A stretch of 64,000 bases of DNA from Actinoplanes sp. N902-109 (GCF_000389965.1 NC_021191.1:3969501-4033500); one strand, 5' to 3'; counted from the first letter of the stretch, positions 38,610 through 48,013 are shown. Made by a program: numbers and translations. The notes: generated by a model not told the origin, from the sequence alone.

Positions 38610-41105
38610 TCAGTCCAGCGCGGTGAGGTGGGCGCGGACCTTGCCGGCGTGGTGGTCCAAGCCGACCTCGGTGTAGATGCGTAGGGCCTGCTCGTAGTGG
38701 GCGCGGGCCGCGGTGGCGTCGCCGCGGGCGTGGCAGGCGTGGCCGAGGCCGGTGCAGGCGCGGGCCCGCTGGTCGGGTGGAGGACGGTCGGCGAGCACCC
38801 GGGTGTGCTCGGTGAGGGCCTCACCGGGGCGGCCGGCGGCGATCGCGGCCTCGCCCAGGCCGTTGCGGGCGCGGGCGACGCCCTCGGGTTCGCCGTACCC
38901 CTCGAAGAGGGTCAGGGCCTGGCGGTGCAGGGCGATGGCTGCCGCCGGGTCACCGAGGGCGGTGCGGATGTTGCCGAGGCCGTCCAGCGCCCAGGCCTCC
39001 AGCCGGGAGTAGGCGAGCCGGCGGGCCAGCGCGAGCGCCTCCTCGTAGCGCCGGGTGGCCTCCTGGTAGCGGCCCAGGCCCACGGCGGCGAGGCCGAGGT
39101 TGTGCAGGGCGACCCCCTCGGCGTTGGACTGGCCGGTGCGCCGGTGCGAGGTCAGCGCCTGGGTCATGTGCTCGACCGCCGCCTCGAAGCGGCCCAGGTG
39201 GGTCTCGATGACACCGAGGTTGTGCAGCGCCATGCCCTCGCCCGCGCTGTGCCCGGCCGACTGGAACAGGGCGAGGGCGCGCTCGCCCAGCTCGACGGCG
39301 GCCGGGTAGTTGCCGCGCCGTTTGGCGATGACGCCGAGGTTGGCCAGCGTGCGGCCCTCGCCGATCGGGTCACCGACCTGCTGGAACAGCGTCAGGGCCG
39401 CTTCGAGGTGCTCGGCTGTGGTGTCGATGCGGCCGAGCGGGATGGTGATGGTGCTCAGCCCCAGCAGGGCGTGGGCGTGCCCGGCGGCGTCCCCGGCGAG
39501 CCGGGCCGCGTCGCGGGCGTACCCGTGCACGCTCATCGCGTCGAGCCAGTGGCCGCCCTCGAGATAGCGGTACAGGGTGCGGGAGAAGCCCACCGCGTGG
39601 CCGGGCCAGCCGTGGGCGGCCGCGTGCGCGGTGGCCGCCACCAGGCAGGGCCGTTCGGCGTCCAGCCAGCGCTGGGCCGGGTCGCGTCCGGTGAGGTCGG
39701 GGGCGGGGGTGCCGGCCTTCGGCAGGTCCGGGTTGGCGTGCCCGCTGGTCAGCTGGAGACACTCGGTCGCGGCCGCGGCTGAGGACAGGTAGTAGTCGAG
39801 CAGCCGGCCGGTCGCCGCCCGGCAGCCGGGTGCGGTCTCGTGCTCGGTGGCCAGGCCCATGGCGTACGCGCGGAGCAGGTCGTGCATGCCGTAGCGGCCC
39901 GGCCCGGTGGGGTGCACCAGGTGGGCGCGGGCGAGCCGGCCCAGCGCCCGCCGGGCCGGGGCGGGCTCGGTGCCGGCGAGCGCCGCGACGGCGTACTCGT
40001 CGAAGTCGGGTCCGGGGTGCAGCCCGGCCAGCCGGAACGCCCGGGCCACCTCGGGTGGCAGCTGGCGCAGCGACCAGGAGAACACCGCGGTGACCGAGGC
40101 GCGCGGGTCGCCGTCGGCGTCCAGCAGCTCCAGCCGTTGCTGCTGGTCGGCCAGCTCGGCCACCAGCTCGGTCAGCGGTGTGGCGGGGCGGGCGGCGGCC
40201 AGCTCGACGGCGACCCGAAGCGCCAGCGGCAGGTGGGCGCACAGCTCGGCCAGCGTGGCCGCGGCGCCGGGGTCGGCGTCCACCCGCTCGCCGATCAGCC
40301 GGTGCAGCAGGTCGAGCGCGTCGGCACGGGGCAGCAGGTCGAGTTCCAGCCGCTGCCCGCCGTGCACGGCCACCAGCCCGGCCATGCTGTCGCGGCTGGT
40401 CACCAGCACCGCGCAGGAGTGGCTGCCGGGCAGCAGCGGCCGGACCTGCTCGACGGTGGCGGCGTTGTCCAGCACGATCAGCATGCGCCGGCCGGCGATC
40501 TCGGTGCGGTAGCGGGCGGCCCGCTCGTCGGGGTCGGCGGGCACGTCGGAACCGGCGATGCCCAGCGCGTTGAGGAACCGGGTCAGCACCTCGCCGGGTT
40601 CGGCCGGCCGGTCCGGGTCGTAGCCGCGCAGGTTGACGTAGAGCTGGCCGTCGGGGAAGCGGTCGCGGACCGTGTGCGCCCAGCGGACGGCCAGCGCGGT
40701 CTTGCCCACGCCCGCGGTGCCGGCGATCGCGGAGATCACCACGGCCGACGGCCGCTCGGTGCCGTCCAGCAGCTCGCTGAGCCGGCGCAGGTGATCGGCG
40801 CGGCCGACGAAACCGGCGACGTCGGCGGGCAGCTGGGCCGGGGCCGGGCGGCCGGGTGCCGGGCCGGCCGCCGGCGCCGCCACCAGGGCCGGATCGTCCG
40901 ATGCGGACTCGCAGAAGCGGTCACGCTCGGTGTCGCGCAGGCCCAGCGCGTCGGCCAGCGAGCGCACCGTGCCGGGCCGGGGGTTGGTGATCCGGCCGGA
41001 CTCCAGGTTGCGGATGCTGCGCACGCTCACGCCCGCCCCGGCGGCGAGTTCCTCCTGCGTCAGCCCCCGGCGCTGCCGGTGGGCCCGCATCTGCGCGCTG
41101 AACAT
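38610..41105 (-). CDS. XRE-HTH / NB-ARC / TPR regulator (SARP-like, without the SARP domain)
   Basis: 831 residues. Residues 1-60 form an XRE helix-turn-helix (RRGLTQEELAAGAGVSVRSIRNLESG). An NB-ARC ATPase follows with Walker A GTAGVGKTALAV, Walker B RRMLIVLDNAA and VLVTSRD. The C-terminal half is a tetratricopeptide array (GRTLANLGVIAKRRGNYPAA, LHNLGVIETHLGRFEAA and others, about six repeats). Such STAND regulators switch on ATP-dependent oligomerisation in response to unknown signals. GGAAGGA lies before the start, and TAGGAT occurs about 40 bases upstream on this strand. It is divergent from the cellulase gene. Confidence 0.9.
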   Translation of the reverse strand: MFSAQMRAHRQRRGLTQEELAAGAGVSVRSIRNLESGRITNPRPGTVRSLADALGLRDTERDRFCESASDDPALVAAPAAGPAPGRPAPAQLPADVAGFVGRADHLRRLSELLDGTERPSAVVISAIAGTAGVGKTALAVRWAHTVRDRFPDGQLYVNLRGYDPDRPAEPGEVLTRFLNALGIAGSDVPADPDERAARYRTEIAGRRMLIVLDNAATVEQVRPLLPGSHSCAVLVTSRDSMAGLVAVHGGQRLELDLLPRADALDLLHRLIGERVDADPGAAATLAELCAHLPLALRVAVELAAARPATPLTELVAELADQQQRLELLDADGDPRASVTAVFSWSLRQLPPEVARAFRLAGLHPGPDFDEYAVAALAGTEPAPARRALGRLARAHLVHPTGPGRYGMHDLLRAYAMGLATEHETAPGCRAATGRLLDYYLSSAAAATECLQLTSGHANPDLPKAGTPAPDLTGRDPAQRWLDAERPCLVAATAHAAAHGWPGHAVGFSRTLYRYLEGGHWLDAMSVHGYARDAARLAGDAAGHAHALLGLSTITIPLGRIDTTAEHLEAALTLFQQVGDPIGEGRTLANLGVIAKRRGNYPAAVELGERALALFQSAGHSAGEGMALHNLGVIETHLGRFEAAVEHMTQALTSHRRTGQSNAEGVALHNLGLAAVGLGRYQEATRRYEEALALARRLAYSRLEAWALDGLGNIRTALGDPAAAIALHRQALTLFEGYGEPEGVARARNGLGEAAIAAGRPGEALTEHTRVLADRPPPDQRARACTGLGHACHARGDATAARAHYEQALRIYTEVGLDHHAGKVRAHLTALD

Positions 41106-41389
41106 CCGATCCTTCCCGTACGCGCCCCCGCTGAGCGCCGTTCGTCGATCCTATCGGCGAAGTTGCCGGTCAATTGCCGGGTGCCGACCTGTCCACGACC
41201 GCCGTCGTACGCGATCGTGGTTGGTGCCCGCAACGGTCGGGTACGCGCGCCGGGGTGGTGGGTCGGCAAAACGGGGGTATCCACCTCCCCGGGCGCGAGC
41301 GTGTTCCGCTGTATCGAGATTCATCTATTGACTTAACCAGTTCAGTTCGTGATGCTCTGCGCTGTCGGCCGACAGCAAGGAGTGATCCG

Positions 41390-42883
41390 ATGAGACATCG
41401 CAGTGCCTTCGTGACCGGGGCAGCAGCCGTCCTGCTCGGCGTGGCCGTGGCGGCGACCGTCCCGGTGGCGTCGGCCGCGGCCACCGGCTGCTCGGCGACC
41501 TATACCGTGGCCGGCCAGTGGCAGGGCGGCTTCCAGGGCACGATCTCCTTCACCAACCTCGGCGACCCGCTGACCGGCTGGAAGCTCGAGTTCGACTTCC
41601 CGGCCGCCGGTCAGACCGTCAACCAGGGCTGGAACGCCACCTGGGCGCAGACCGGCAACCACGTCAGCGCCACCAACGAGAGCTGGAACGGCGGTGTCGG
41701 CACCGGTGCCCCGGTGTCGCTGGGCTTCGTCGGCTCGTTCACCGGCAGCAACCCGGCCCCGACGGCGTTCCGCGTCAACGGGGTGCCGTGCACCGGCAGC
41801 CCCACCACCCCGCCGCCCACCACCCCGCCGCCGACCACGCCGCCGCCTGCTGGTGGTGGTGCCGCGCCCGCGCTGCACGTCTCGGGCAACAAGCTGGTCA
41901 CCGCGGCCGGGACGCCCTACCGGCTGCTCGGCGTCAACCGCTCCAGCGGCGAGTTCGCCTGCGTGCAGGGCAAGGGCATGTGGGACGGCGACCCGTCCGC
42001 CCAGGCGAACATCGACGCGATGAAAGCCTGGAACGTCCACGCCGTGCGGCTCCCGTTGAACGAGGACTGCTGGCTGGGGCTGTCCGGCTCACCGAGCGGC
42101 AGCGCGTACCAGCTGGAGGTCAAGAAGGTCGTCGACGCCCTGGTGGCCAACGGCATCACCCCGATCCTCGATCTGCACTGGACCCACGGGCAGTACACCG
42201 GCAACATCTCGGCCTGCACCGACGTCAACGCCACCTGCCAGAAGCCGATGCCCAGCATGCAGTACACACCGCAGTTCTGGACCGGCGTGGCGAACACCTT
42301 CAAGGCGAACACCGCCGTTGTCTTCGACCTGTTCAACGAGCCCTATCCGGACGCCGCCGACAACTGGGCCAATGCCACGGCGGAGTGGACGTGCTTGCGC
42401 GACGGCGGGGCGTGCGCCGGCATCTCGTACGAGGTCGCGGGCATGCAGGACCTGGTCGACGCGGTCCGCGCGACCGGGGCCCGGAACGTGCTCATGACCG
42501 CGGGTCTGACCTGGACCAACGACCTGAGCCAGTGGCTGGCCTACAAGCCGGCCGACCCGACCGGCAACCTGATGGCCTCGTGGCACTCCTACAACTTCAA
42601 CGCCTGCGTGACCGTCGCCTGCTGGGACAGCCAGATCGGCAAGGTCGCCGCGCAGGTGCCGGTGCAGGCCGGTGAGATCGGCCAGGACACGTGCGCCCAC
42701 GACTACGTCGACCAGGTGATGGCCTGGGCCGACGCGCACGGCGTCGGCTACACCCCGTGGACCTGGAACCCGTGGGGCGGCTGCAGCAGCGGCGGCAACG
42801 TCCTGATCGAGGACTGGTCCGGCACCCCGACCAGGACGTACGGCGAAGGCGTCAAGGCGCACCTGCGCACCGTCAACCCGTGA
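41390..42883 (+). CDS. Secreted endoglucanase: CBM2 plus GH5
   Basis: 497 residues. The signal peptide is followed by a family 2 cellulose-binding module (residues about 33-136; GWKLEFDFP, NQGWNATWAQ, ATNESWNG and the terminal cysteine pair), a PPPTTPPPTT linker, and a GH5 catalytic domain. Glu317 in DLFNEP is the acid/base and Glu429 in QAGEIGQ the likely nucleophile. It would cut beta-1,4-glucan outside the cell. AAGGAG lies seven bases before the ATG. A TTGACT hexamer (41328-41333) with GATGCT 17 bases on is a candidate promoter. I see no CebR palindrome upstream. Confidence 0.93.
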   Translation: MRHRSAFVTGAAAVLLGVAVAATVPVASAAATGCSATYTVAGQWQGGFQGTISFTNLGDPLTGWKLEFDFPAAGQTVNQGWNATWAQTGNHVSATNESWNGGVGTGAPVSLGFVGSFTGSNPAPTAFRVNGVPCTGSPTTPPPTTPPPTTPPPAGGGAAPALHVSGNKLVTAAGTPYRLLGVNRSSGEFACVQGKGMWDGDPSAQANIDAMKAWNVHAVRLPLNEDCWLGLSGSPSGSAYQLEVKKVVDALVANGITPILDLHWTHGQYTGNISACTDVNATCQKPMPSMQYTPQFWTGVANTFKANTAVVFDLFNEPYPDAADNWANATAEWTCLRDGGACAGISYEVAGMQDLVDAVRATGARNVLMTAGLTWTNDLSQWLAYKPADPTGNLMASWHSYNFNACVTVACWDSQIGKVAAQVPVQAGEIGQDTCAHDYVDQVMAWADAHGVGYTPWTWNPWGGCSSGGNVLIEDWSGTPTRTYGEGVKAHLRTVNP

Positions 42884-42895
42884 CCCCCGGCCCGG

Positions 42896-44113
42896 TCAGG
42901 GGTGGGCTGCGGGCAGCCGGACGGTGAACCGCGCACCCCGGCCGGGTGCGCCGGCGGCCTCGATGGTGCCGCCGTGCCCGGTCACCACCTCGCGGGCCAG
43001 CGCCAGGCCGAGCCCGAACCGGCGCTGGTCGCCGTGGCCCCGGGCGAAGCGGTCGAAGATGCGCTGGGCGTCGGCCGGGTCGAAGCCGGTGCCGTCGTCG
43101 CGCACGGTCAGCGTCACCGGCCGGGTGCCGCCGCCGGAGCGCAGCTCGACGCCGACCCGGCCGCCGTCCGGGGTGTGGCTCAGCGCGTTGTCGATCAGCG
43201 CGGTCACCACCCGGCGCAGCGCCGCCTCGCGCCCGCGCACCAGCGAGGGGCCGTCCGGGTCGGGGTCGAGCGCCAGCTCGACGCCGTGCGCGCGGGCCCG
43301 GGCGGCGAACGCCGTCACCGCGCCCGCGGCCACCACGCCGAGGTCGACCTCGGCCGCGGCCCCGGCCTGTACCGGCTGGGTGGACAGCAACAGGTCCTCG
43401 ATCACTTCGCCGAGCTGGCGGGTGCCCACCAGCAGCTGCTCGACGTCCGCCGCGGTGGTGCCCGGCGCGGCGCCGGCCCGCAGGTCCTGCTGCAGCAGCT
43501 GGGCGCGGGTGTGCAGCTGGGTGACCGGGGTACGCAGCTCGTGGCTGGCGTCGGCGACGAACCGGCGTTGCCGGGCCAGCGCCTCACCCAGCGGTGCGGT
43601 GGCGCGCCGGGCCAGCCACGTACCGGCCGCCGCGGCGGCGGCCAGCCCGATCAGCCCGGCCAGCCCCAGGGCGGCGAGCAGCCGGTGCCGTTCGCCCTCC
43701 TGGCCGGCCAGGCTGCCGACGACCTGCACCACGGCGGTGCCGCGGCGGCGGGTGACGATCAGGTAGTCGCTGCCGCCCACGTCGACGGCCGAGGTCCTGG
43801 CGGCACCACCGGCCCGTACCCGCTCCAGCGCGGAACCGTCCGGGAACCGAGCGGGCGCCCCCGGGGTGGAGCGCAGCCGGCCGTTCGCGTCCACGACGAA
43901 GATCCAGGTGCCGGGTGGCGGGTCGACCACGTCCTCCTCGGTGGCGGCGGTCTGCCGCAGCGAGCGTTCCAGCGTGCTGCGCTGGCTGCGGGCCATCCCG
44001 TACGCCACGATCCCGCCGAACAGCAGCAGGATCAGCGCCACCGCCACGATGTTCTGGACGGCCAGGGCGCGGCGCGCACCGCGCAGCAGCAGCCGGTCCG
44101 GGTCGTCGCTCAC
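42896..44113 (-). CDS. Sensor histidine kinase
   Basis: 405 residues from GTG 44113. Two membrane helices (about 20-40 and 145-168) flank an extracytoplasmic domain of about 105 residues. There is a short linker, then the H-box VADASHELRTPVTQLH, N-box ALIDNALSHTP, G1 VRDDGTGF and G2 FGLGLALAREVV. The start overlaps the stop of the regulator gene by four bases, so the pair is one operon with the regulator first. Confidence 0.92.
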   Translation of the reverse strand: MSDDPDRLLLRGARRALAVQNIVAVALILLLFGGIVAYGMARSQRSTLERSLRQTAATEEDVVDPPPGTWIFVVDANGRLRSTPGAPARFPDGSALERVRAGGAARTSAVDVGGSDYLIVTRRRGTAVVQVVGSLAGQEGERHRLLAALGLAGLIGLAAAAAAGTWLARRATAPLGEALARQRRFVADASHELRTPVTQLHTRAQLLQQDLRAGAAPGTTAADVEQLLVGTRQLGEVIEDLLLSTQPVQAGAAAEVDLGVVAAGAVTAFAARARAHGVELALDPDPDGPSLVRGREAALRRVVTALIDNALSHTPDGGRVGVELRSGGGTRPVTLTVRDDGTGFDPADAQRIFDRFARGHGDQRRFGLGLALAREVVTGHGGTIEAAGAPGRGARFTVRLPAAHP

Positions 44114-44787
44114 AGCGTGCCCAGCCGGTAGCCGGCGCCGCGGACCGTGCGCACCACCCCGGGACCCAGCTTGCGCCGCAGGTAGTGCACGTAGGTGTCG
44201 ACCAGGGTCTCGGCCCCGGCGTCGGGGAAGACCCGGGTCACGATCTCCGCGCGGGTGAACACGCGGGCCGGGGCCCCGGCGAGCAGCCGCAGCAGGTCGG
44301 CCTCCCGCCCGGACAGCGTGGCGCGTACCTCGCCGGCCTCGGTGACCCGGCGGGTGATCAGGTCGAACTCCGCCGCCCCCAGCGGCACCGCGGTCACCGC
44401 GCCGGCCGGCCGGCGTAGCAGCGCGCGGATCCGGGCCAGCAACTCCTCGACCTCGAACGGCTTGACCACGTAGTCCTCGGCGCCGGCGTCCAGCCCGGCC
44501 ACCCGGTCGGCGAGGGTGCCCAGCGCGGTCAGCACCAGCGCGGGGGTGCGCACGCCGGTGCGGCGCAGCCGGGCCAGCAGGTCCAGCCCCTCGATCGCCG
44601 GCAGGCCCCGGTCGATGACGAGCAGGTCGTAGCGCCGGGTGAGGGCCAGGTGTAGCCCGGCCTGGCCGTCCGCGGCCGGCTCGGCGGTCCAGCCCGCGCC
44701 GCGCAGCAGGCGCAGCAGCAGCTGACCCAGCTCCCGGTCGTCCTCCACCACCAGGATGCGGGCCGCGTCGCCCTGCCTGCCGCTCAT
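44110..44787 (-). CDS. OmpR-family response regulator
   Basis: 225 residues from ATG 44787. The receiver has ILVVEDDRELGQLLL, LLVIDRGLPAIEG (phospho-Asp), LTALG and KPFEVEE. The winged helix shows LSGREADLLRLLAG, VDTYVHYLRRKLG and VRTVRGAGYRLG. In the receiver the canonical aspartate is kept but the next residue is Arg. GAGGG lies seven bases upstream of ATG. It works with the kinase encoded downstream and is divergent from the alcohol dehydrogenase. Confidence 0.92.
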   Translation of the reverse strand: MSGRQGDAARILVVEDDRELGQLLLRLLRGAGWTAEPAADGQAGLHLALTRRYDLLVIDRGLPAIEGLDLLARLRRTGVRTPALVLTALGTLADRVAGLDAGAEDYVVKPFEVEELLARIRALLRRPAGAVTAVPLGAAEFDLITRRVTEAGEVRATLSGREADLLRLLAGAPARVFTRAEIVTRVFPDAGAETLVDTYVHYLRRKLGPGVVRTVRGAGYRLGTL

Positions 44788-44867
44788 CTGCACGCCCTCA
44801 GCCTGCCGCCGCCGGATGGGAAAACTCCAAGAAAACCATCTTCGGTCCCGGCGGGTCGCACGGACAG

Positions 44868-44884
44868 GTGTACCGGCAGTACAC
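44868..44884. promoter_or_regulatory. GTGTAC-N5-GTACAC inverted repeat
   Basis: Perfect 6-bp arms around CGGCA, in the 176-base gap between the response regulator and the alcohol dehydrogenase. Position and symmetry fit an operator for one or both genes; no binding protein can be named. Confidence 0.45.
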
Positions 44885-44963
44885 GTTTGCTCAGGAGCTC
44901 CCGCGGAATCCGTCGGTGAGGTTTGCTGGAACCACCTCCGCACTGTCTGACACTGGAGAACAC

Positions 44964-46007
44964 ATGCGCACCGTGAACGCCATCGCGGCCACCTCGGCCA
45001 CCGAGCCGCTGGCCCGCACCACGATCGAGCGGCGCGACCTCGGCCCGCACGATGTGCTGATCGAGATCCGCTACGCCGGGATCTGCCACTCCGACATCCA
45101 CACCGTGCGGGGCGAGTGGGGCGAGGTGCCCTACCCGCTGACCGTCGGGCACGAGATCGTCGGCGTGGTCACCGAGGTGGGCGCCGAGGCCGGCAAGCAT
45201 GCCGTGGGCGCCCGGGTGGGCGTCGGCTGCATGGTCAACTCCTGCCGGGAGTGTGCCAACTGCAAGGCCGGGCAGGAGCAGTACTGTCTCAACGGCAACA
45301 CCGGCACGTACGCCGGCGTCGACCGCGACGGCACCATCACCCAGGGCGGTTACTCCACCCATGTCGTGGTCGACGAGGACTTCGTGCTGCGGGTTCCCGA
45401 GAGCATCCCGTACGAGAAAGCCGCGCCGTTGCTCTGCGCCGGCATCACCACGTACTCGCCGTTGTCGCACTGGAAGGCAGGACCCGGCACGAAGGTCGCG
45501 GTCGTCGGCATGGGCGGGCTGGGCCACATGGCCGTCAAGATCGCGGTGGCGATGGGTGCCGAGGTGACCGTGCTGTCGCAGACGCTGGGCAAGAAGGACG
45601 ACGGTCTGGCCTTCGGCGCCGACGACTACCAGGCCACCAGCGACCCGGCCACGTTCGAGGCGCTCCGGAACAGCTTCGACCTGATCATCAACACGGTCAG
45701 CGCGCCCATCGACATGGCCGGCTACCTGGGCCTGCTGCGCCTGGACGGCACCCTGGTGAGCGTGGGCGCCCCGCCGCAGCCGCTGGCGGTGCCGGTGTTC
45801 TCGCTGTTCAACAACCGTCGCTCGTTCGCCGGTTCGAGCATCGGGGGCATCGCCGAGACCCAGGAGATGCTGGACTTCTGCGCCGAGCGCGGGATCGCCC
45901 CGGAGGTCGAGGTGATCGGCGCCGACGCGGTCAACGAGGCGTACGAGCGGGTGCTCCGGTCCGACGTGCGCTACCGCTTCGTCATCGACGTCGACACCCT
46001 GCGCTGA
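44964..46007 (+). CDS. Zinc-dependent alcohol dehydrogenase / aldehyde reductase (YahK/CAD-like)
   Basis: 347 residues. Catalytic zinc ligands are in GICHSDIH and GHEIVG; structural zinc cysteines are CRECANCKAGQEQYC. The Rossmann motif is VVGMGGLGHMAVKIA. Family members reduce aldehydes to alcohols with NADPH in the cytoplasm. The GNTGTYAGV segment after the zinc loop is typical of the CAD/YahK subgroup. GGAG lies six bases before the ATG. Convergent with the L,D-transpeptidase. Confidence 0.92.
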   Translation: MRTVNAIAATSATEPLARTTIERRDLGPHDVLIEIRYAGICHSDIHTVRGEWGEVPYPLTVGHEIVGVVTEVGAEAGKHAVGARVGVGCMVNSCRECANCKAGQEQYCLNGNTGTYAGVDRDGTITQGGYSTHVVVDEDFVLRVPESIPYEKAAPLLCAGITTYSPLSHWKAGPGTKVAVVGMGGLGHMAVKIAVAMGAEVTVLSQTLGKKDDGLAFGADDYQATSDPATFEALRNSFDLIINTVSAPIDMAGYLGLLRLDGTLVSVGAPPQPLAVPVFSLFNNRRSFAGSSIGGIAETQEMLDFCAERGIAPEVEVIGADAVNEAYERVLRSDVRYRFVIDVDTLR

Positions 46008-46047
46008 CCCGGTGCCGGGCACCGCTCACCCGCGGTGCCCGGGCCGC

Positions 46048-47304
46048 TCAGGCGCCGTACTTGTCGTAGGAGACGGTCCAGTCGCCCAGCCCGTTGGTGA
46101 CGGCCAGCTGCTTCGGGGTGTTCCGCACGTCGACCACGTCACCGAGGATGAAGTTGTCGTAGACCCACTGGGCGTCCGCGGTGCTCAGGTTGATGCAGCC
46201 GTGCGAGAGGTTGGCCCGGCCCAGCGCCTGGTTCCACGGCGCGGCGTGCAGGAACTCCCCGGAGTAGCTGATCCGGGTGCACAGCTTGACGACCTCGGGG
46301 TCGTAGTAGTTGGGGTCGTTCTTGTCGGTCAGCCCGTAGCTGGCCGAGCTCATCGTGTGGCTGGCCTCTTTGGACAGCACCACGTGCGGGCCCTCGTTGG
46401 TCCAGAAGTGCAGCTGGTGGCCGTCGGCCGCCTTGCTGTAACCGCCGCGGCCGTTGCTGCACGCCATGTCGCGCACCAGCTTGCCGTCGATGTAGACCTT
46501 GGTGCGGTGGGTGCGGTTGTCCGACACCGCGAGCAGTTGCCGGCCGATGGTGAAGTGGGTCTGCTCGGCCGCGCCGCCGTAGACGCCGTTGCCCAGGTGC
46601 ACGCCCAGCGCGTCGACGCTGACGCTGATCTTCGTGCCCTTCTTCCAGTACTTCGCCGGGCGCCAGTGCACGATGGAGTCGCTGACCCAGTGGAACTTGC
46701 CCTCGACGGCGGGCGAGGTCTCGATGGTGATCGCCTTCTCGGCCGCGGACTTCTTGCTGATCGAGTGGCTGAACGCGACGATGACCGGCTGACCCATCCC
46801 GTAGGTGCCGCCGGTGCGCAGCGCGGTGAGCCCGTTGGCCTGGAACGTGGTGCCCGCGACGTGGTCCGGCTTGAGCGTGGTGAACGTCGAGGTCTTCTTC
46901 ACCTCGGCGCCCAGACTGTCCACGACGGACGCGGTGACCGTGTACTTCTTGCCGTAGCTGAGGGTGCCGGTCGACTTCCAGCTCACCCCGTCGGCCTGCA
47001 CCCGGCCGCCGACCTTCTTCTTGCCCGCGGTGACGCTGACCGACTTGAGCGTGCCGCCGGCGACCGAGACGGTGACCGTGTCGGTCGGCGCGACCTTCGT
47101 CGTGCCGCTGCGGGGGCTCACGGTCAGGTTGACCGGCGCGGCCGAGGGCACCACCGACGGGGTGCTCCAGGTGCCGATCGCGGAGTCGTCGCTGACCGCC
47201 TGCGGGGTGGTGGTCGCCTTGCTGCCGGCCGGGGAGCAAGCGGCGGTCGCGAGGCCGGCAGCCGCGCCGAGGGCGCCGAGAAGGACTGTACGTCGCTGAA
47301 CCAT
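46048..47304 (-). CDS. L,D-transpeptidase lipoprotein (YkuD) with Ig-like domains
   Basis: 418 residues from ATG 47304 (AGAGAG six bases upstream). The signal sequence carries an RR pair and ends in the lipobox TAAC, so the protein is membrane-anchored outside the cell. Two Ig-like modules of the Mycobacterium-type Ldt follow (residues about 60-250). The YkuD domain has the active-site sequence SHGCINLS; Cys370 is the nucleophile. These enzymes make 3-3 cross-links in peptidoglycan. A TTG at 47322 would add six residues but lacks a ribosome binding site. Confidence 0.92.
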   Translation of the reverse strand: MVQRRTVLLGALGAAAGLATAACSPAGSKATTTPQAVSDDSAIGTWSTPSVVPSAAPVNLTVSPRSGTTKVAPTDTVTVSVAGGTLKSVSVTAGKKKVGGRVQADGVSWKSTGTLSYGKKYTVTASVVDSLGAEVKKTSTFTTLKPDHVAGTTFQANGLTALRTGGTYGMGQPVIVAFSHSISKKSAAEKAITIETSPAVEGKFHWVSDSIVHWRPAKYWKKGTKISVSVDALGVHLGNGVYGGAAEQTHFTIGRQLLAVSDNRTHRTKVYIDGKLVRDMACSNGRGGYSKAADGHQLHFWTNEGPHVVLSKEASHTMSSASYGLTDKNDPNYYDPEVVKLCTRISYSGEFLHAAPWNQALGRANLSHGCINLSTADAQWVYDNFILGDVVDVRNTPKQLAVTNGLGDWTVSYDKYGA

Positions 47305-47392
47305 CACAGGCTCTCTGCTCAAGGGGTAGAGGTGTGGCGGGAGGATCTTAGTCCCCCGGCGCCCCCTGCGAAACAGGCGCTAGGGTTCCCGC

Positions 47393-48013
47393 ATGGCGCT
47401 CCTACACAAGGCAACGATCAATCCGACCAAGCTGGAACTGCTCGCCGCGTGGCTGCCCACCCGGGCCTGGTTCGACGCCCCGGCCGGTGCGGCGCCGGTG
47501 CGGGTCGCGGCGGCCCGGTTCGACGATCCGGCTGGGGCGGTGGGCATCGAGGTGATGCTGGTCAGCGCCGGGGACGGGCCGGTGTGGCACGTGCCGCTGA
47601 CCTATCGGGACGCCCCGCTCGACGGTGCCGACGCCTGGCTGGTGGGCACCACCGACCACTCGGTGCTGGGGGAGCGCTGGGTCTACGACGCGGTGGGCGA
47701 CCCGGTCTATGCCGCTCAGGTGGCCGCGGCGATCCGGGAGGCCGGCCACGAGGCGGCCGAGGAGTTCGAGGTCGACGGCGGGCGGGAGCAACGGCCGTCG
47801 GATCTCAAGCTCACCGGCAGCGGCGCCGCGGTGCCCGCGCACACGGTCGTCACCGGGGTCCGCGACGGTGAGCAGCCGATCATCGAGACCGACGCGGGCA
47901 GCCTCATCGTCAACCGGGTGCCCACCGTGGCGGTCGACCCGGCCGACACCGGGGTGCTCACCGCCTGCTGGTCCGGCCAGGAGACCCCGGTCGTGCTGGT
48001 CCGGCTGGGCTGA
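47393..48013 (+). CDS. Maltokinase N-terminal cap domain-like protein
   Basis: 206 residues. The sequence resembles the N-terminal cap of actinobacterial maltokinases: LELLAAWLPTRAWF at the start, then PLTYRDAPL, LVGTTDHSVLGERWVYDAVGDPV. The kinase domain itself is absent, so this is a free-standing cap protein. Similar stand-alone proteins are found in many actinobacteria; their role is unknown. TAGGGT lies six bases before ATG, suggesting a leaderless message. Its 3' end overlaps the convergent neighbour by 56 bases. Confidence 0.75.
   Translation: MALLHKATINPTKLELLAAWLPTRAWFDAPAGAAPVRVAAARFDDPAGAVGIEVMLVSAGDGPVWHVPLTYRDAPLDGADAWLVGTTDHSVLGERWVYDAVGDPVYAAQVAAAIREAGHEAAEEFEVDGGREQRPSDLKLTGSGAAVPAHTVVTGVRDGEQPIIETDAGSLIVNRVPTVAVDPADTGVLTACWSGQETPVVLVRLG

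Noticed and set aside
41281..41389. CebR box upstream of the GH5 cellulase
   Set aside because: No TGGGAGCGCTCCCA-like palindrome is visible there; only a TTGACT/GATGCT promoter candidate.
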